Positions 15,120 through 29,200 of a DNA stretch of 64,000 nt are shown in pieces. Position numbers and translations under genes: made by a program. The stretch is taken from the NCBI GenBank assembly GCA_947568835.1, contig OX387602.1:26029021-26093020 (forward strand). The letters run 5' to 3'. A model generated the notes under the pieces. The model was given only the letters and a program-made list of their open reading frames with translations. It ran no database searches and was not told the DNA's origin. Source of the stretch: Protonemura montana (lineage: Eukaryota > Arthropoda > Insecta > Plecoptera > Nemouridae). Every line of letters starts with the position of its first letter. Within the stretch, counting starts at the first letter, position 1.

Positions 15120-15300
15120 GTAGGTACGTCGGGAAATTGATCAAAGAACCACTTCCGCGTGCAATTACCGCCGCCCGGCGCCCGACGCTTCGACGACATG
15201 CTCGCCGGCGTCGCGACGAGTCAACGGCGTCGTCAACCAACCCTTTCCTACCGCCCCAACACTTACCCCCGACGTGCACCCCTTCCACGAACATCTTGCT
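15120..15300. promoter_or_regulatory. CpG-rich patch
   Basis: Dense CpG with GCCGCCCGGCGCC, GCCGGCGTCGCGACGAG and CGGCGTCGTC. No clear exon adjoins. It could be an unmethylated regulatory island or simple-repeat-derived DNA. Confidence 0.25.
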
Positions 15301-18300
15301 ATATCAAAAACTCAATTAACTTAAATGGAAATGGTGTTGTATAGTCGTGCGATTATTAACTTTGCTCTCCACTCGATTACGGTGCTCTGGGTAAGAACTC
15401 ACTTACGACCGAAGAATGAACTTTCCACGCACTCGCACATATGCCGGCGCTTTCCACTCTTTCCACGCTTTTCCCTTATGTGGTCACCGCTGTTGGAGGT
15501 GCAAAGAGTTCAAATTTGATTTTTATCCGATGTAGCCTGTTGGTGGTTATTTCTTATTTTCTCCCCTATTTTTTAAAGAGAGCGTTCTCATCTTTTTCTA
15601 TTTAACAATTTAAATCTCATGTCTGAAAAATCAGATACGAGTATGTGTCGTAAAGTAATGCAGTGCAACTCCTCAAAATATATCATAGCTAGACTAAATT
15701 GTTTGTGATTTCGTTTTTTTTCATTTAATAACCACCCAACTCAGCGTGCTCCGGTTCGCGCTAAGCAAAACTTAAAACATATAACCCGCTATCCAGCAAC
15801 ACCCTACGACCCTCATTCTACGCCAGAAGCATTCTCTAGCCCATCGCAACATCGGCATCCCTCGAATCACGCACACAGAGTCGAACCCAATGAAACCCGT
15901 TGAGGGTCAACGCGTATCGAGCCGTGAAAATCATTAATTAGAATCAAACTAGCAGCATTTCTAGACTAGAAGCATCCATCCGATCCAATTAACTCTGGGA
16001 TAAACTAGTCAATCAGTCTCTGGCTGTAATTAATAGCGTCCAAATCGTGGGAAGCGTTGATGGACCATGTGGGAGGCCTGCAGGGAGAGTAATCACAACG
16101 AACCGCGATTTAAAGCCCTGGGATGGGTCATTTGCTGCAACCTATAACTGTGTCGTACGACGACATCTTTCACAGCGTCTTGGAATGGGGGGGTTTGGTC
16201 GTTCAACATTTAAACTGTGCTCTTTAAAAATTGGACTCATCCTCTGTAAATTGCATTTATTATGCTTTAATCGTCGATTTAAATACTTATAGTTAATTGA
16301 GCTCGAAAATTTCCCATCTCTTCTGTCAATATTTAGATTTGGGTAGTACTTACAATACAATTTGTCGACTGATTCGTGGAGATAGAATTCATGAATTTGA
16401 TTATTAAAATACAAATAACGTCAACTGTGAAATGAAGAATTTTCATCTGGCTTGCGGTATTTATAGCGTTATTTGGTTATTAGAGGAACGGAAACCAGAC
16501 CAGTAAATAGCTGAGTTCTACAGGAACGTTCACTAACGCTTCGGAGATATCGAAAAACACAAATTTTCTTATATCCGTAATCGAATCAGAATTGAGTCGA
16601 ATGAACGTTATCTTCGGCAATCCGTGAGAAAACTCAATAATGCAGGAGGAACGCTGGGAAAAGTCGTAATGGATAAAGTGGATATGGAGCTCTTCCCTGC
16701 ACCCCGCGGGGGAAAAGAAACGAGAACAACGTTTCTCATGAAAACGAGATCATCGAAGGTCTAAACGAATTTCAGAATTATGAACTCATTGAAAAGTAGA
16801 AATTGCGTTAAAATTTTACATGCGTCTTTAGAAACTGTTAACCTAAATATTAGCAATAATGCAGCGCATTAAAGTCAGAAATGTCAAGCGAAGCGGCGTC
16901 AAAGGATTTATATTTCTTTATTTCTTCTGGCCGACGTAGCATAGCTTCAGACTGGGTTCATTTTTCGTTTTAGAAAACCCATATCACAAAAGCAAATTGA
17001 AGACTTTAGCAATTAGAATAGTGAACTTTTGAACTCACAAATCCTAATGGCTTCACTATGTAAGACAGACAAGACGGTCGATTGAAAGGTAAGTTGGAAA
17101 GAAAGTTACCATCTTCGAAAGGCCGTCAGCCGACCGCGACCATCATTTTATTACGAAAACAAACTTTGTTCACCGTCACCACGTTTTCGTGCACCTAATA
17201 TCCCTAATGCATTTTCAACCGCCTTTTGCTCGCTTTGCTAGAAAGTAAAGGTCCACCAGATGCAGCAAAGTATTCGTAAAATCTAAAAACTTGTTCAGTC
17301 AAAATATCCAGTGCCCCTCTCCGAAATTTAAACCAATCCTATCGTCTCTACGTGGCTGCAATAATAAATCTATATTATCAGTTGAGAATTCAGAATAAGA
17401 TTGAGAGAGGACTCTTATCCCCTTGGCAAATTCCAATAAACCGAGAGTTGTCTTTGCAAGTGGAGCTGGAATGTTGTCTCATCAATATTCATTTTGATAC
17501 GAGTTTTTATGAAGTTATTATGATCACGGCAAAGCAAACACGGCATAATCTTGTGAGTCTTGGACAAGGTTGAGCATAAAACGTAAAGGGATGGCAGTTA
17601 TTCGCATTCAAATTGCATAACGACTCGAAAGAGTTTTGAATGTAAGACGAAGAAAACTAGCATGTGAAGGAAGAAGATCCGTTTTGTGACATTTTAAACA
17701 AATTGAATAGCAATAGACAAGACGAAAATGGTTATAATTAGTTTTCACAACATACTCGCTTAGCATTCTGGTCCCCAAATCTAGATAGGAAAGAGCCACA
17801 CTGCATTTTGCCGGGATAATACCGTTAACGTTGGTTTTGAGGAAAATCAAGGCAACGGTCAACACTATTCAAGGTAAGCAAAATCGTCGCTATGACCTCA
17901 ACATAGTACTTCGGCGACTGGTTAATTTGCATCGCCCGCTAACTATTCGTTTCAGGCGCATATAATACAAGCTTTAGTCAGGACCTTAACTTCCTGCTCC
18001 GGCGCCTTCCAACTCCAGCTTGAAGCAATATCACCCTGGCTGAGTCCACAAAATACGTTGCCACCGCATGTATTGAGGTTAATGGTTACTATGTTTCAGT
18101 CCAGCAGCCCCTGGTAAAATATTGTTCCAAGCCGAACGTTTTATGTGTCGAATTTCATTGTTACTTTAACAGTCCTAAGCTAAACTTGCTGTGCCGACGT
18201 TAATTGTCGATGCCTCAAAGTTTAATTTGTTTTTAGTAGATACCTTTATTAGCTTCTAAAGTTCAACGTCACGTTTTGTTCTTTCCTGTGGCTATATAAA

Positions 18301-19532
18301 AGTTTTGAACACCACAAAATTGCTAACTATTACATAGTAAAGAAAATTAGTATCGAGCAGAACTCAAACATGAAAAAGTTATTTTACAACCTTAGTAAAA
18401 ATATTTTTCTTTCATATCTCTGATGTGAATGTGAATACAAAAAGATGAAATGCGTTGTACATGTCGATATTGGATGAGATTCACTGGCCGCATTTTGTCG
18501 TCTTCATTCATAAAATCATAAACTTTATTGAATAGTGCCGAGGCGAGCTGGTAATACTTATTTGCTATGTCGGAGACAAATTCCCTCCTTTCCAATTTCC
18601 CGACAATGCATCGAAGGCACTTAGCTTTCTTGTCTCTCTTTTTATACAATAGACTTCGTTGATGAATCTCCTCGGATTCATTGGAGAAGTATCTTTGCCA
18701 AACGTGATCGGCGACATGTGTAAACCATGATTTCTACCGTGTAAAACACTCACCAGCTTCGAATGATTGATGTACCACAGCTGGCGTTCGACTCGGTATT
18801 ATGCAGAACATGACCTGTGGTCAGATTGTTGAACATTCTAGGGTCGAACTCAAATCTTCCTTCATCTGCAAAAAGGAAAATCACCCCTTAAACAGATGTC
18901 TCCTTGTCCTTGGACATGATATTTGTTCCACATATCCAAATTAACTTTATTTTATCTTTGCCTCTACCTAATAATTATAAATTATTATCACTAACGCATA
19001 CACATTTATGTTTGTTAGTAGACTCGTGTCTACTCGAGGTAACCTCAGCGCTAGTTTTGACAAAACCCAGTTCAAATAGTTTTTGTCAACACATTTACGT
19101 ATTTTTGTTAATTGATAATAATAATTACGGCAATATTTTACATACATCTGTATCTAAGTTACCCATAAAGGTATAAATAGCATGCACATAAAAATGTATG
19201 ACATTGGAATAGCTGAGACGAATAGCACAACCTTTGGAATACGGACAACTGAGCTACTATAGTTATACGAACAGGAAATATGTTAGGATCCGTTTTGTGA
19301 TGCAAGTAATAATATTTTTCTTGCTGTCAGTATCGCTTGAAATTGCCTCCTAATGTATGAACAGCCAGCAATTCGCTCACTAAAATACGTCTCAGGTCTT
19401 CGTACAGCATTGCGAAACTGTTAAAATAACCGAAGCCGCTGTACATTAAACATTAAATTGTTATTACAGGAATAAGCAAAACATCGCACAAGAATAACCA
19501 ATGAGGCTATTTTAAAATCGGTACAAGGACCG

Positions 19533-19554
19533 GCGGAATGCACAAGCATTCCGC
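19533..19554. repeat. 9-bp perfect hairpin, 4-nt loop
   Basis: GCGGAATGC, ACAA, GCATTCCGC. It is GC-rich and stable, but short enough that chance is not excluded. Confidence 0.6.
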
Positions 19555-20453
19555 GGACTGGAGTTAGTTGACTTGGTTTAGCGAACGCTCGAATCTAAGA
19601 GCTGTCAGAAGGCATGGCTAAATAGGTCTTAAATGACTGGTAAACCACGTGAAATTATGGTAAAACCAAAAGAAATTCAGCGTCTTTGATGTTGTTTCCA
19701 GTCCGGTGGGTCGAGACGACGTCAAGTAAAAGACGTTTTTTGAAAAGTGCTCACTGCTTTCAGAATGTTTTCAAGGAAATTGAGTTTCTTGAAAAAATGT
19801 TGTAAGATAACATCGTACTGCATTCATGAAGTTGGCAGCACATGCGATAAGCCATGTTTATAAAATTAATGGTAAATTTGTGTTTTCTTACAACAAGAAA
19901 GACGCGTTTAGCGAGGATCTAACACTTGTATGGTGGTGTCTAAGCAATCACTGCTTTCATAATGTAGTCAATTTTACTTTTACACAAATACCTTTTTTTT
20001 TTTAAATCAAGATCTAAGAGGACTTCAATTATGCCTCTTATTTTTTCGTAAAAAATTCTAAAAATCACCAAAATTTAAAACAGACTTCTAAAAAAAAAAG
20101 CATTTAGCATTCCAGGTAAGAAGTCTGTTTTGAAAGTAAATTACAACGTACGATAGACGGATAACGTTTTATGCACACATTTTGTTACGCTACGAATTTG
20201 TTTAGTGGGTCGGGCATGGCTTGCGCTGCGACCTGCATTAATGAGTTTTTTTTTTCCAAACCGTTCCACCCGCAGTAAATCATGTTTGACAAACGATCAC
20301 ATCCAAACTTAACTTACTCGAAATTTATTCTCCTAAAAGTTGATATACATGTCTCGTGGCGTTTTTTCTCTATGGACTTAGAAGTTCACAAATGAGGTTT
20401 ATTGATTGGCATATCTTTGAAATTCATGACCATGTTATGGCCGTGTAAAAATA

Positions 20454-20485
20454 CCCCCCCCCCCCCCCCCCCCCCCCCCTCCCCC
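20454..20485 (+). repeat. Poly-C tract (C26, T, C5)
   Basis: An uninterrupted run of 26 C, then T and five C. The exact length may be an assembly estimate, as such runs are hard to sequence. Confidence 0.95.
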
Positions 20486-20508
20486 AATAACTGTTTTTCA
20501 TTAGCTTG

Positions 20509-20713
20509 GTGGAGAAGCCAAGTTTGCTCTGCGGGCTGCGTCTAGGAGATTGTCGTGTAAATCAGTTATTTCTGGTAATTTCATGTCAATAAGTTTAATA
20601 TTTGATACAATTCTTATTTTTGGTTTTGTTATACAGTGAATATATCCCGCTGCAACCCTGTGCGATTAGTTCAGTGGAGGAGCCAAGTTTGCTCTGCGGG
20701 CTGCGTCTAGGAG
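20509..20713 (+). repeat. Direct repeat pair with 33-bp identical core, 165-bp spacing
   Basis: The core at 20516-20548 (starting AGCCAAGTTTGCTCTGCGGG) is repeated exactly at 20681-20713. One mismatch just upstream extends the match to 40 bp (GTGGAG A/G AGCC). The left copy starts 24 bp after the poly-C tract. It is too well preserved to be chance, so it is a recent duplication or two ends of an element with about 130 bp between. Confidence 0.9.
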
Positions 20714-21049
20714 GTAACGTCATAACTCGCTAATTGTTGGTTGAAAGTCAGGACTTCTCTAGCTGTGTATTAACAGCTGTAGATTTATACACACACTCAT
20801 TATACAAATTAATATTTGCCCTAAACACATATCCTTTAAGCGCAAACTCCCACGGATTCGTGAAAGTAGATAATTTTATATTCGAATTTAAAATATAATT
20901 TTGTGACGCATTTCCACAATTTACAATTGTAGATTTAATTCCTAGTGACATCAACTGATTTTCCAGCGTGGTTGATTTCAATCGTCTTTCTGAGAGCTCA
21001 CGCTAACGCTCAAGAAAATTGAAGTGACGTCCTTATCCATGTTCTTGTC

Positions 21050-21330
21050 AAGGTTTAGCAAGCAGTTCTCGCCGAGCCGCCGAATCAAGCTCCTGCACGC
21101 ATCGCGCATTTCGTTTTAATTCGTGGGGTGCAGAGAGGTGGGGAGATACCAAGCCAGTTGATCGCCTACGTGTCGGCACCTACTCGCTCCTGGGTTAGGC
21201 GGGTAATTGCTCGACGCAGAACCGATGTTGACACTTCATGCAACTAATCCTTGCGTTATTGCTACCAACTAACCACCGCGGCGGCGTCTGTGTGCGTCGA
21301 GGCCATTGCAACACGTACAACAGCTCGTAC
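21050..21330. promoter_or_regulatory. GC- and CpG-enriched patch
   Basis: Raised GC against AT-rich flanks, with GCCGAGCCGCCGAATC, GCACGCATCGCGCATTTCG and GCGGCGGCGTC. No ORF or RNA is recognised. Confidence 0.25.
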
Positions 21331-21571
21331 GTCTATTAATAGTTATCAAAACTAAGTTGGTTGTCAATTATTTTTATATGAGCATTCGCATTGTTGCCTC
21401 CCGTTTGTTGTTTTGTGTTGCTGTGGTGACCTATTTGTCATAACTTTATTTATAGTTGGCATTTGCAACATCCGTTTGCAATTACTGAAGTTGTGCGAAA
21501 CTGAATTGTGTGGGTGGATCTCTATTTCATATAAGCGAACAAAAAAGAGAATAGCTGTGTTCCACATATTG

Positions 21572-21590
21572 TGTCGTCGTCGTCGTCGTG
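21572..21590 (+). repeat. GTC trinucleotide microsatellite
   Basis: Six tandem GTC units (TGTCGTCGTCGTCGTCGTG). Confidence 0.9.
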
Positions 21591-23083
21591 AGTTAGACAT
21601 TCATAGAACATCAAGATTCTGCAAGGTTGGGTGGCCGTGGTCCTGATACTCACATTGTGTAGATAAAGTTGAGACTTTTTGCTTGCTGAATTATTCTAAA
21701 GCTAAAATCGACCGTTTTAAAGCTGATTACAGAGTTCAGCGAGAATTCTTTTGAAAAGTTCCAAAGCTAACACAAATTGCAAGGGAGTGTAAAATTGGAT
21801 TCAGACCTGTGTGAAGAGATCTCGCTCTGCTCGTTTTTACCGTGCAAGTTTAATAGTTACCCCAGTCCTTGATTGTGGATGTCGATGTATTTCTGTGCTA
21901 CAGACTTCGTTTTCCCAGCGAAATAGAATGCACAATAGAGGTTCGTTTGGGGCAGATCAGAAAACACCATTCTCATATGGCTTGTAACCTCTACAATATA
22001 TTTTGGGTAACTCAAACAGAAAACAAGCTAGAAATATTTCAGAAAACGAAATACAAAATATATACAATCAGATGAAAACTAATTTCATCGCTCCGTTGAT
22101 AATAAGTTTAGCAAACTGTGAAATTTATCAGATTGCAAATGCACTGTCATTTTCTATAAATGGTATACGCAAGATGTACTTTCCGACAGTTTAAAAGATG
22201 TGAAATGATTCCAGCAAAATAGCAGGAAACTGTTTCTTTAAGTTGTTAAAAGCGCACTTTTGAATCTTCACTGTATAGTCATCACCACATGTACAAAAAA
22301 AAACGTAATTTCTCAACAGCAAAATGTTATCTCTAGGAGCGAAGTCTAGACGTTCCGAAACGATGATTCTCAAAGTGGTTTCTTGTTCGGAGAGGAAGAC
22401 GTGAGGTTGTTTACTTCCATTGCATCGTCATACACAGTGCCACCCGACCGAGACGCCCTCCGACCCCACATTATCAAACATCGCCCACCCACTAAATATC
22501 GCACAGACCCCCCATTGAACGCAGTCGACGAGTCATGCTGGTTAGTGGGCTAAATCGATGTACGTTCACACCTCGTTAGGAATCATGGCGATAGCTGGCA
22601 CATGTGGAAACAGCAGGTTAACATCTAGAACTGGGCCACATAGTTATTGATTACATGATAGCATTTCTATGGTTCGCTTTAAATTATGCGTGGTTTTTCG
22701 AGAATATTCGGGACCATGATGGAATTAATTGCAACGTAGACGGATGGCGAGTAACTAGATGCTCATTTAATTTATTATTTGTGTATTTTTGGAGATGTAA
22801 TACTAATTTCTGTAAAAACTGATTCACCATTTCACTAATTTTATCCATTGAAAGCGTAAATGTTGTTTTTTCAGCTGTATTTTTATATTTTTTCCTCCTC
22901 ATAAAGATGTAATCGAAGTTCTGAAATGGCGTACAGAAATAAAAAAATATATACTTAAACCATCCGAACGTTGAGCCGTCGCCAAAGACATACACAAGCG
23001 AATGTAGATTTTATATCTTCAGAAGAGTGACATTAAAACGTGGTGGTAGTTAAACGCATTTCAGTTCAACGGCTAAGGCTGAA

Positions 23084-23108
23084 GGGGTGGGGGGGGGGGG
23101 GGGAGGGG
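23084..23108 (+). repeat. Poly-G tract (G4 T G15 A G4)
   Basis: Long G run on the plus strand that could form quadruplexes. Confidence 0.93.
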
Positions 23109-23257
23109 TAAGGTTGTAGCTTGTAAGATGTCTCGGAAATGACCGGATTTAGATGGCAGATATAGTTAACTGCATGATGGAAAATAGGGTCAGGGTGCAT
23201 TGTACAGGGAAACCGTTTAGCCGGTCATTGACGACAATCTCACAGCATAAATCTATC

Positions 23258-23282
23258 CGCCGACGCCGACGCCGACGCCGCG
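23258..23282 (+). repeat. CGACGC hexamer microsatellite
   Basis: About 3.5 copies of GCCGAC in an otherwise AT-rich region. Similar hexamer patches occur at 41.49 and 44.49 kb. Confidence 0.85.
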
Positions 23283-26200
23283 AGAACAGATTGTGAGCTC
23301 GTGGAGCAAAGTAGCCACTATCTACTGCAACGCCCCACTGTCTGTTTCGAAACGGACTCATTTCCATCGGTGAGATTGAATACAGCTCTTGGGAAAAAAT
23401 GAGCCTTATTGGACTGTCAGAACCAGAAAGGTTTCGTGTTTTTTTTTATTTTAAAACACTTTAAGCTTAATATTTTAGCATAATCAGAAGTTATCATGAT
23501 AGGTTGGTAGGCTGGACTTTTATTTAACGCAAATAAATATCAATTAGACACGCTTTGTAGATAAGCGTCTAGCTGGATTCAATTTGATCACGCAACTTTT
23601 TAGTTGAAACATATTTTGAAACGATTTACAAACTTTGATCAAACGAAAACCCACTAAACATGTTTCCTACTTCTCGTATCCTAAATTGAGGTGCAAGTTT
23701 ATTGCCTGACCGTGCTACATTGTGTACAATGGGTTCACAGATAAAGGTATCTATACGGATGTAAGATGTAGTGACAATAAAACTTCTCGAGAAGGTAAGA
23801 ACGCCGTTTGTGTTTTATGTTTTCTCGTAGATAGTGTATCTAACGAAACACATTATCCTGATTCCGAGGAAGTATGTGCAGCATTATCAGGAAACAACTG
23901 GCACTTATCGCGCTCGGTTCGGTCGGTGCAACGTGTCTTTCCTGACACTGCGAATATAAAGTTTGCCGACATTTTCAATAATGCATTCCATCTATTGCAT
24001 AGTAAATGCATTAGCTGTTTCGCAACCTAACGGTTTCGCCGGCAGCGGCGGAACTAGTGCCGAGGGCAAATAAAAACCAACTGCGTTTACAACTTGAATG
24101 ATTCAAGCGAATGGTATCACAAATTACCATAATACGGGCGCTCGGTACGAATACTTTCCGCCTCTGCTAGTGCACCACAAGAGAATCAAGTGCTACGAAA
24201 TCATAAAATAGATCTCAAAGAGTGATTTTCTTTGCTTGGTTGGAATAAGGTCCAGGGCAATATTTTTATACCTACTGAATAAGAAATAAGTTTTCCGAAC
24301 TACATCCCCAGTTATAGTCTTTTTTTTCTATTATTTCGCCTAGATACATTCTTAAAGAAGCAGTGAAAACAGATAGTATGTACATTCGTCGCATTCAAAC
24401 CGTCTTTAAATCCAGAATTATTTAAAGCACAGCACAACCAAGTTCAGCTCTATTTACCGCTCGACACATACATTAATCGAAAGGCGTGACACATTTTCAT
24501 TTCAAGTTGATATTTTATTGACGGAAATTTTTCTATAGCAACCAAATTAGCCTCCATCCTTTTAGCAGCAGCAGAAGCCAGCAAGTTGTTACACACAGAG
24601 TGGTCCATGAACAAAGCTTGTCTGCGACGCAAGTTTCCCCAAACCACGACATACGATGGGGAAATATTAAATGAAACGGCGGAACCAGACCATGTTGTGG
24701 GTACTCTACTCCATGCTAAGAAGTCTGGCCTTTTTTTGGACTTCCGCCAATCTCGATAGCGTCTCTTAGGTCAGAGTCAGACTCCCTACACTCTGCTAGA
24801 TTACTGTTTGGTATGGTACTTTAAAACTGGAGTTTGGTTTATCAGACTAGCGCCTGATAGTTCCAGAGGGTGCGTGTTGGCAACGCGCGGTGTGAATTAG
24901 CGAGCTCTAACAGACTTACAATGAGGTTATGATGAAGAGAATGAAGTGGAATGCTTTGACAGGCACGCGGAAAGCTTATCGTTGAAGCAAGATTGGGAAA
25001 TAGTCAGAACGGAGCGCAGGGAATAGAAAGGATCGACCGCAACGACGGCAAAACAGATTATTACCGTCTTGAGAAGATGCCAAATCTTTGTTCTCGGGGC
25101 CAGGGTTCCAAAGTCCACGTCAACGGCAATGGCAGACGGCACGACACAAGCGTTTCACCGTTGGTTTCACAGATGGGTGAGGTTAGGGCGCCTGATCCCA
25201 CCCGGTCCTACATGTGCGGCGCTCCTCTAACCAAGTTTGCAGGTTCGCTTCGGTGACTGTGGTAGTCGAGAAAGACGAAATCGAATTGCGTGATAGACCT
25301 CCTCGGTAGGAAGTTTTACGACTAAAAATTACGTTACGGCCGTAGTATTTGATCAACAGTTCTGGAAAAAACAACCATGTAGACAATCTCAACGGGAAAA
25401 ACAGACACACATTTCACTCGGAAAAACAACCTCTGGGTTGTGTTCTTCTTCTTGTGTCAATCAAGATTGGCATATCAGTTGGTTTCAAGTTTGCTCAAGA
25501 ATGAGTTGTCGTCGTTCTGTTTGTTTTTAGTTTAAATCAATTCTCTGAGGTATTGATTAAGGATAGATTGATAAGGGTTGTAAAATAACATACCGTTATT
25601 GCTTTTATTGTACCAAACTGAGGAGATTCTCGGAGACGAAACCAGAACGCGCTTCTCTGGGTACACGACATTATTTGCTCCCACTTCTTGTGGAAGCGAA
25701 CTCCCACATGTTTCCCCGATTTCTCTGCTTCTTAATCGCGGCGATAAAAGCGTTGCTTTACGAGCAGACGACGGCTCGTGACGTCTGTAAAAAGAAGTCG
25801 CGAAACGTGTGCAAAGGCACGTGTAAGGAACAACTGTTTTACTCGGTTCCTTTCGACCGCATGCTTCTGGGCGCTAACTTTAATTTCCTTTTCATTACAA
25901 CTTAACTTTAATTTCATCGCGCAGAGTCTCAGCTGGTGACATTGCTGGTTCGAAATACAGCATAAATATCTAGGGTCACGGTTTTTCTTCTTCTGCACAA
26001 ATCTGAGACGTCGTCTACTCCATGAGTTATTGTATACCGATACGGTGTATCGATTATTACTTATCTCCAAAACTATTTTCTTAACTTTTGCTATAAAGAA
26101 TGAAATGAGCCGAGCGATTCCATTTTCACGCCGCATCTTTCGGATCCCCTAGCGGTCGGTACCATATGCTCGCGGCCAGCAACCTTCTGTACATTTTATT

Positions 26201-29200
26201 GCTTGGTCGACTCCAAAGATCTTCTCATACCGGCGACCGGCAACGAAATGCTTAGAATTTTCACACCCTTGCATCCATTTCTCATGGCAAGCTTTATTAC
26301 AGTAAAATAATTTCAGGAAGCATCACAAATATTGTGAATCTTTCACCCCTTGTTTTTGCGGGCTGATTATTCTTTTAAAAGTGTTGTGAATCTGAATTTA
26401 CTGTTTCACAAGGGTGCTGACATTGTTTATTTAATATTTCAAATAACTCTGCATTGGAAATATTTTTATTGAGAATGCCGCAATTGTTTTGAATGTTTTT
26501 TACATTTCACACGAAATGGTTTTGAAATCTGTAGCAAAGGAAATATCAAAAGCGTGAAGGTTAAAAGAGGTGCATGATTTCAAACACGAAACCTAAAAAT
26601 ACGCCACGTTCGAAAGAGCGCAGCTCTGACGGAGATTATCTCTAAAATAGCGCATAAGAAAAATAAATTGCATCAAAGTCAGATCGAATGAAATGCTTTC
26701 AATTAATCACGCCACTGCAAGACCTTCAAAGAAGTCGCGAGACCGTGTAATGACCGGGATGTACTTTGCCGATGTGCAAGCTGCATTCTGAGTCTGGCAC
26801 AGAGCGTCAAAGAGAAGGAGGATGGGACGAGAACCCGCGCAAACAGCTGATTAAACACTTGTGTTGAGGGAGCGTCTGGAAATATTGCACTGAAGGAGTG
26901 CACTTGAAATTTGCACCGAGTGCCGTTTGTACCCGCGGGTTGCCACGGTGAAATCTCGCAATTGTCAGATATCACTCTCAAACTTGAAGCTACATCATCT
27001 CTATTGGTCCTTGAAAGTCTGTGAGCGAAAGAGGAAAGTAAGGTGCCCCTGAAAAGAACGACGGGCATAAAAATTTGATTGAGAAGGTAAACATATTGCT
27101 GAAGTACTTTTGAGCCAGTTATATGGCTGTGGAGGAAATCTGATTCAACGTTAAATTCACTTCGCGGCTCACCATTTTGAACGAAGTATTTGCTCGCCTA
27201 GAAATCTTTGCAAACCCAATTTGCTGAAAGACCGTTTAAAAATAATGTATTTTCAGAACAAATTAATCTTAAGTCTCAAACGGTGAAGTAAATTACCCAC
27301 TGTGCACTAAAATAATAATTAGGCAGAGTAATTAGAACTTTCTCTTCGGCTTGAAAGAATAAAACATATTCGATGGACTTTGATGAAGCTCAGTGAAAAT
27401 CAATATTTTTAGTCGAAATGCAAAACGATTTCACACCTACGCCAATTGGCACCTCTCGTGAAAACTGCCCAGACAGCCAATAAGATGCAAAAAAATTATA
27501 TTCAAACCTAGACTAGCTTCCAATCCGCACTAAAAGGATGTGACTAATCCATTAAAAATAATTACATTGTCTGCCATCTTTATTGGCTGGGACATTTTAA
27601 AAGGTGTGCAACTTCTAAAGTATGGGGAACAGAGGGTGCTCTAACCTAATGAGTGTCTTCTACTCCATTCAACAGGCAGCAAGCCACACCACACCGCATT
27701 ATCACAACGAACGCCCCAAGGTGGCGTCGAGCCTTTTAATAAGTTTTAGTTTGACTGGATCCCCAAGTTTCGAGTGGAGTGAAATAACCACCCAGAGCAC
27801 TCCCTCGGAAGATCATCTCAGCTGCTCACTGTTTCTTCTGTCGAAAGCCTTGCGGCGTTCAACCGGGTGATTTTATCATGCTGCCGACTGATGTGTGAAA
27901 CGTAGATTACTTCCTTGCGAAGGGCTGTGACTATTGGCTTCATGATTCTAGTTTGCAAAGTGTATCCTACAATTTCAAAGTACACGATTTAATCTATTGG
28001 AAAAATAGGAAAGTTAGAGAAAAGAAAATTTTCTACTTGACTTTGTAAGCTGAATCAAAATCTAACGGATTTAACATGACCTTTAAATTGTGTATGCTTA
28101 ATAGTGAGTTTGTTACCATTAGCTAATCTAGAAATATTTTTTCAGTAGATTGAAATGAATTCCGTTACAAACCAGATAAAATTGTATGTCAAAAATGTAC
28201 CAGTACAAGCAGAATTATGAATTTTTCAATTACTGAGTGACCTAATAGAGATCAAAAGTTCACATTTAATTAAGAAATGAATTACTAACGAAACTTTGAT
28301 CAAAGATAAGTATAGATTTCAGAGCTACACAAAGGCCAATTAGCGAGAGCTGTCAAGTTCCATCGAAAAATATCCACGAGACTAATTACTGCACAGAGCT
28401 AATGATGACAAACGAGATTTGTAATTAGCAGGGACATCTTTTTTTCTCTCTGATCACGAAAATAATTGAAGCTTATAGTCGCCGAGCCTGTTAACTGAGT
28501 TCTGCAATTGTTGACTCGCATTTGCGATTGGCAGAAGTGTCAACATGAAAGTGACTGGGAAATGAAAATAATGCCGAGCTGTGAAACGCGTGGCAGGGAC
28601 TGCTTGAAATATATTCCTTGTGTTTTAACGCATGCTTTATCAAGTTATAAGTATTTCTAAAATCAGTCCCATGACTCAATGGCACGTAGCATCTTTAGGT
28701 TTTCAAGAAAAGCTAGCGCCAAACTGAGTTTTAAATGCTATTTGAAGGTTGACTATTTCGTAAGTGATTAGTAAACTAAACCAACTGCATCATCACTGGT
28801 TACGAAAAGTTGCGGTCAAAAATCCAGTTCTGATGCTGTTATTCTGTAAACTAGCATTAAAGATTTAGAAGAAAAGCCATTTTACAGATTTTGAATTCAA
28901 TCGAGATTTTACCCTCGAGAAAGTAAAAATAGACAATTGTTTGCAACTTTGGGAAAACTGTTTCACTTAGCAGTAATTTTACCCATATCCAAAAAATGTT
29001 TGTTTTTATTTTTACATGTCTGTTCGTGCCACCGTTAAGGGAGACGATCAATTTTAACTCGTTCCTATTCGGCATAATAGACACTATTTTCTTTGTACTC
29101 CATTTTATAAACTTGCAAAATGGAAAAAGTGACCCATAAATCTATTTTCTTGTAACATTTTACTGCTAATGTTTGAAAATGAACTGTTTATCACTAGGAA

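Larger units (their letters stand above)
11401..20453. other. No gene recognised
   Basis: Non-coding by inspection. Contents: a TG microsatellite at 12.40 kb, the G-quadruplex at 14.39 kb, the CpG patch at 15.2 kb and the hairpin at 19.54 kb. The longest ORF (13264-13719) has a TTG first codon and no recognisable domain. Confidence 0.6.

Noticed and set aside
25732..26136. 134-codon minus-strand ORF
   Set aside because: No family resemblance and no exon signals; its length is not exceptional for a 64-kb six-frame scan.
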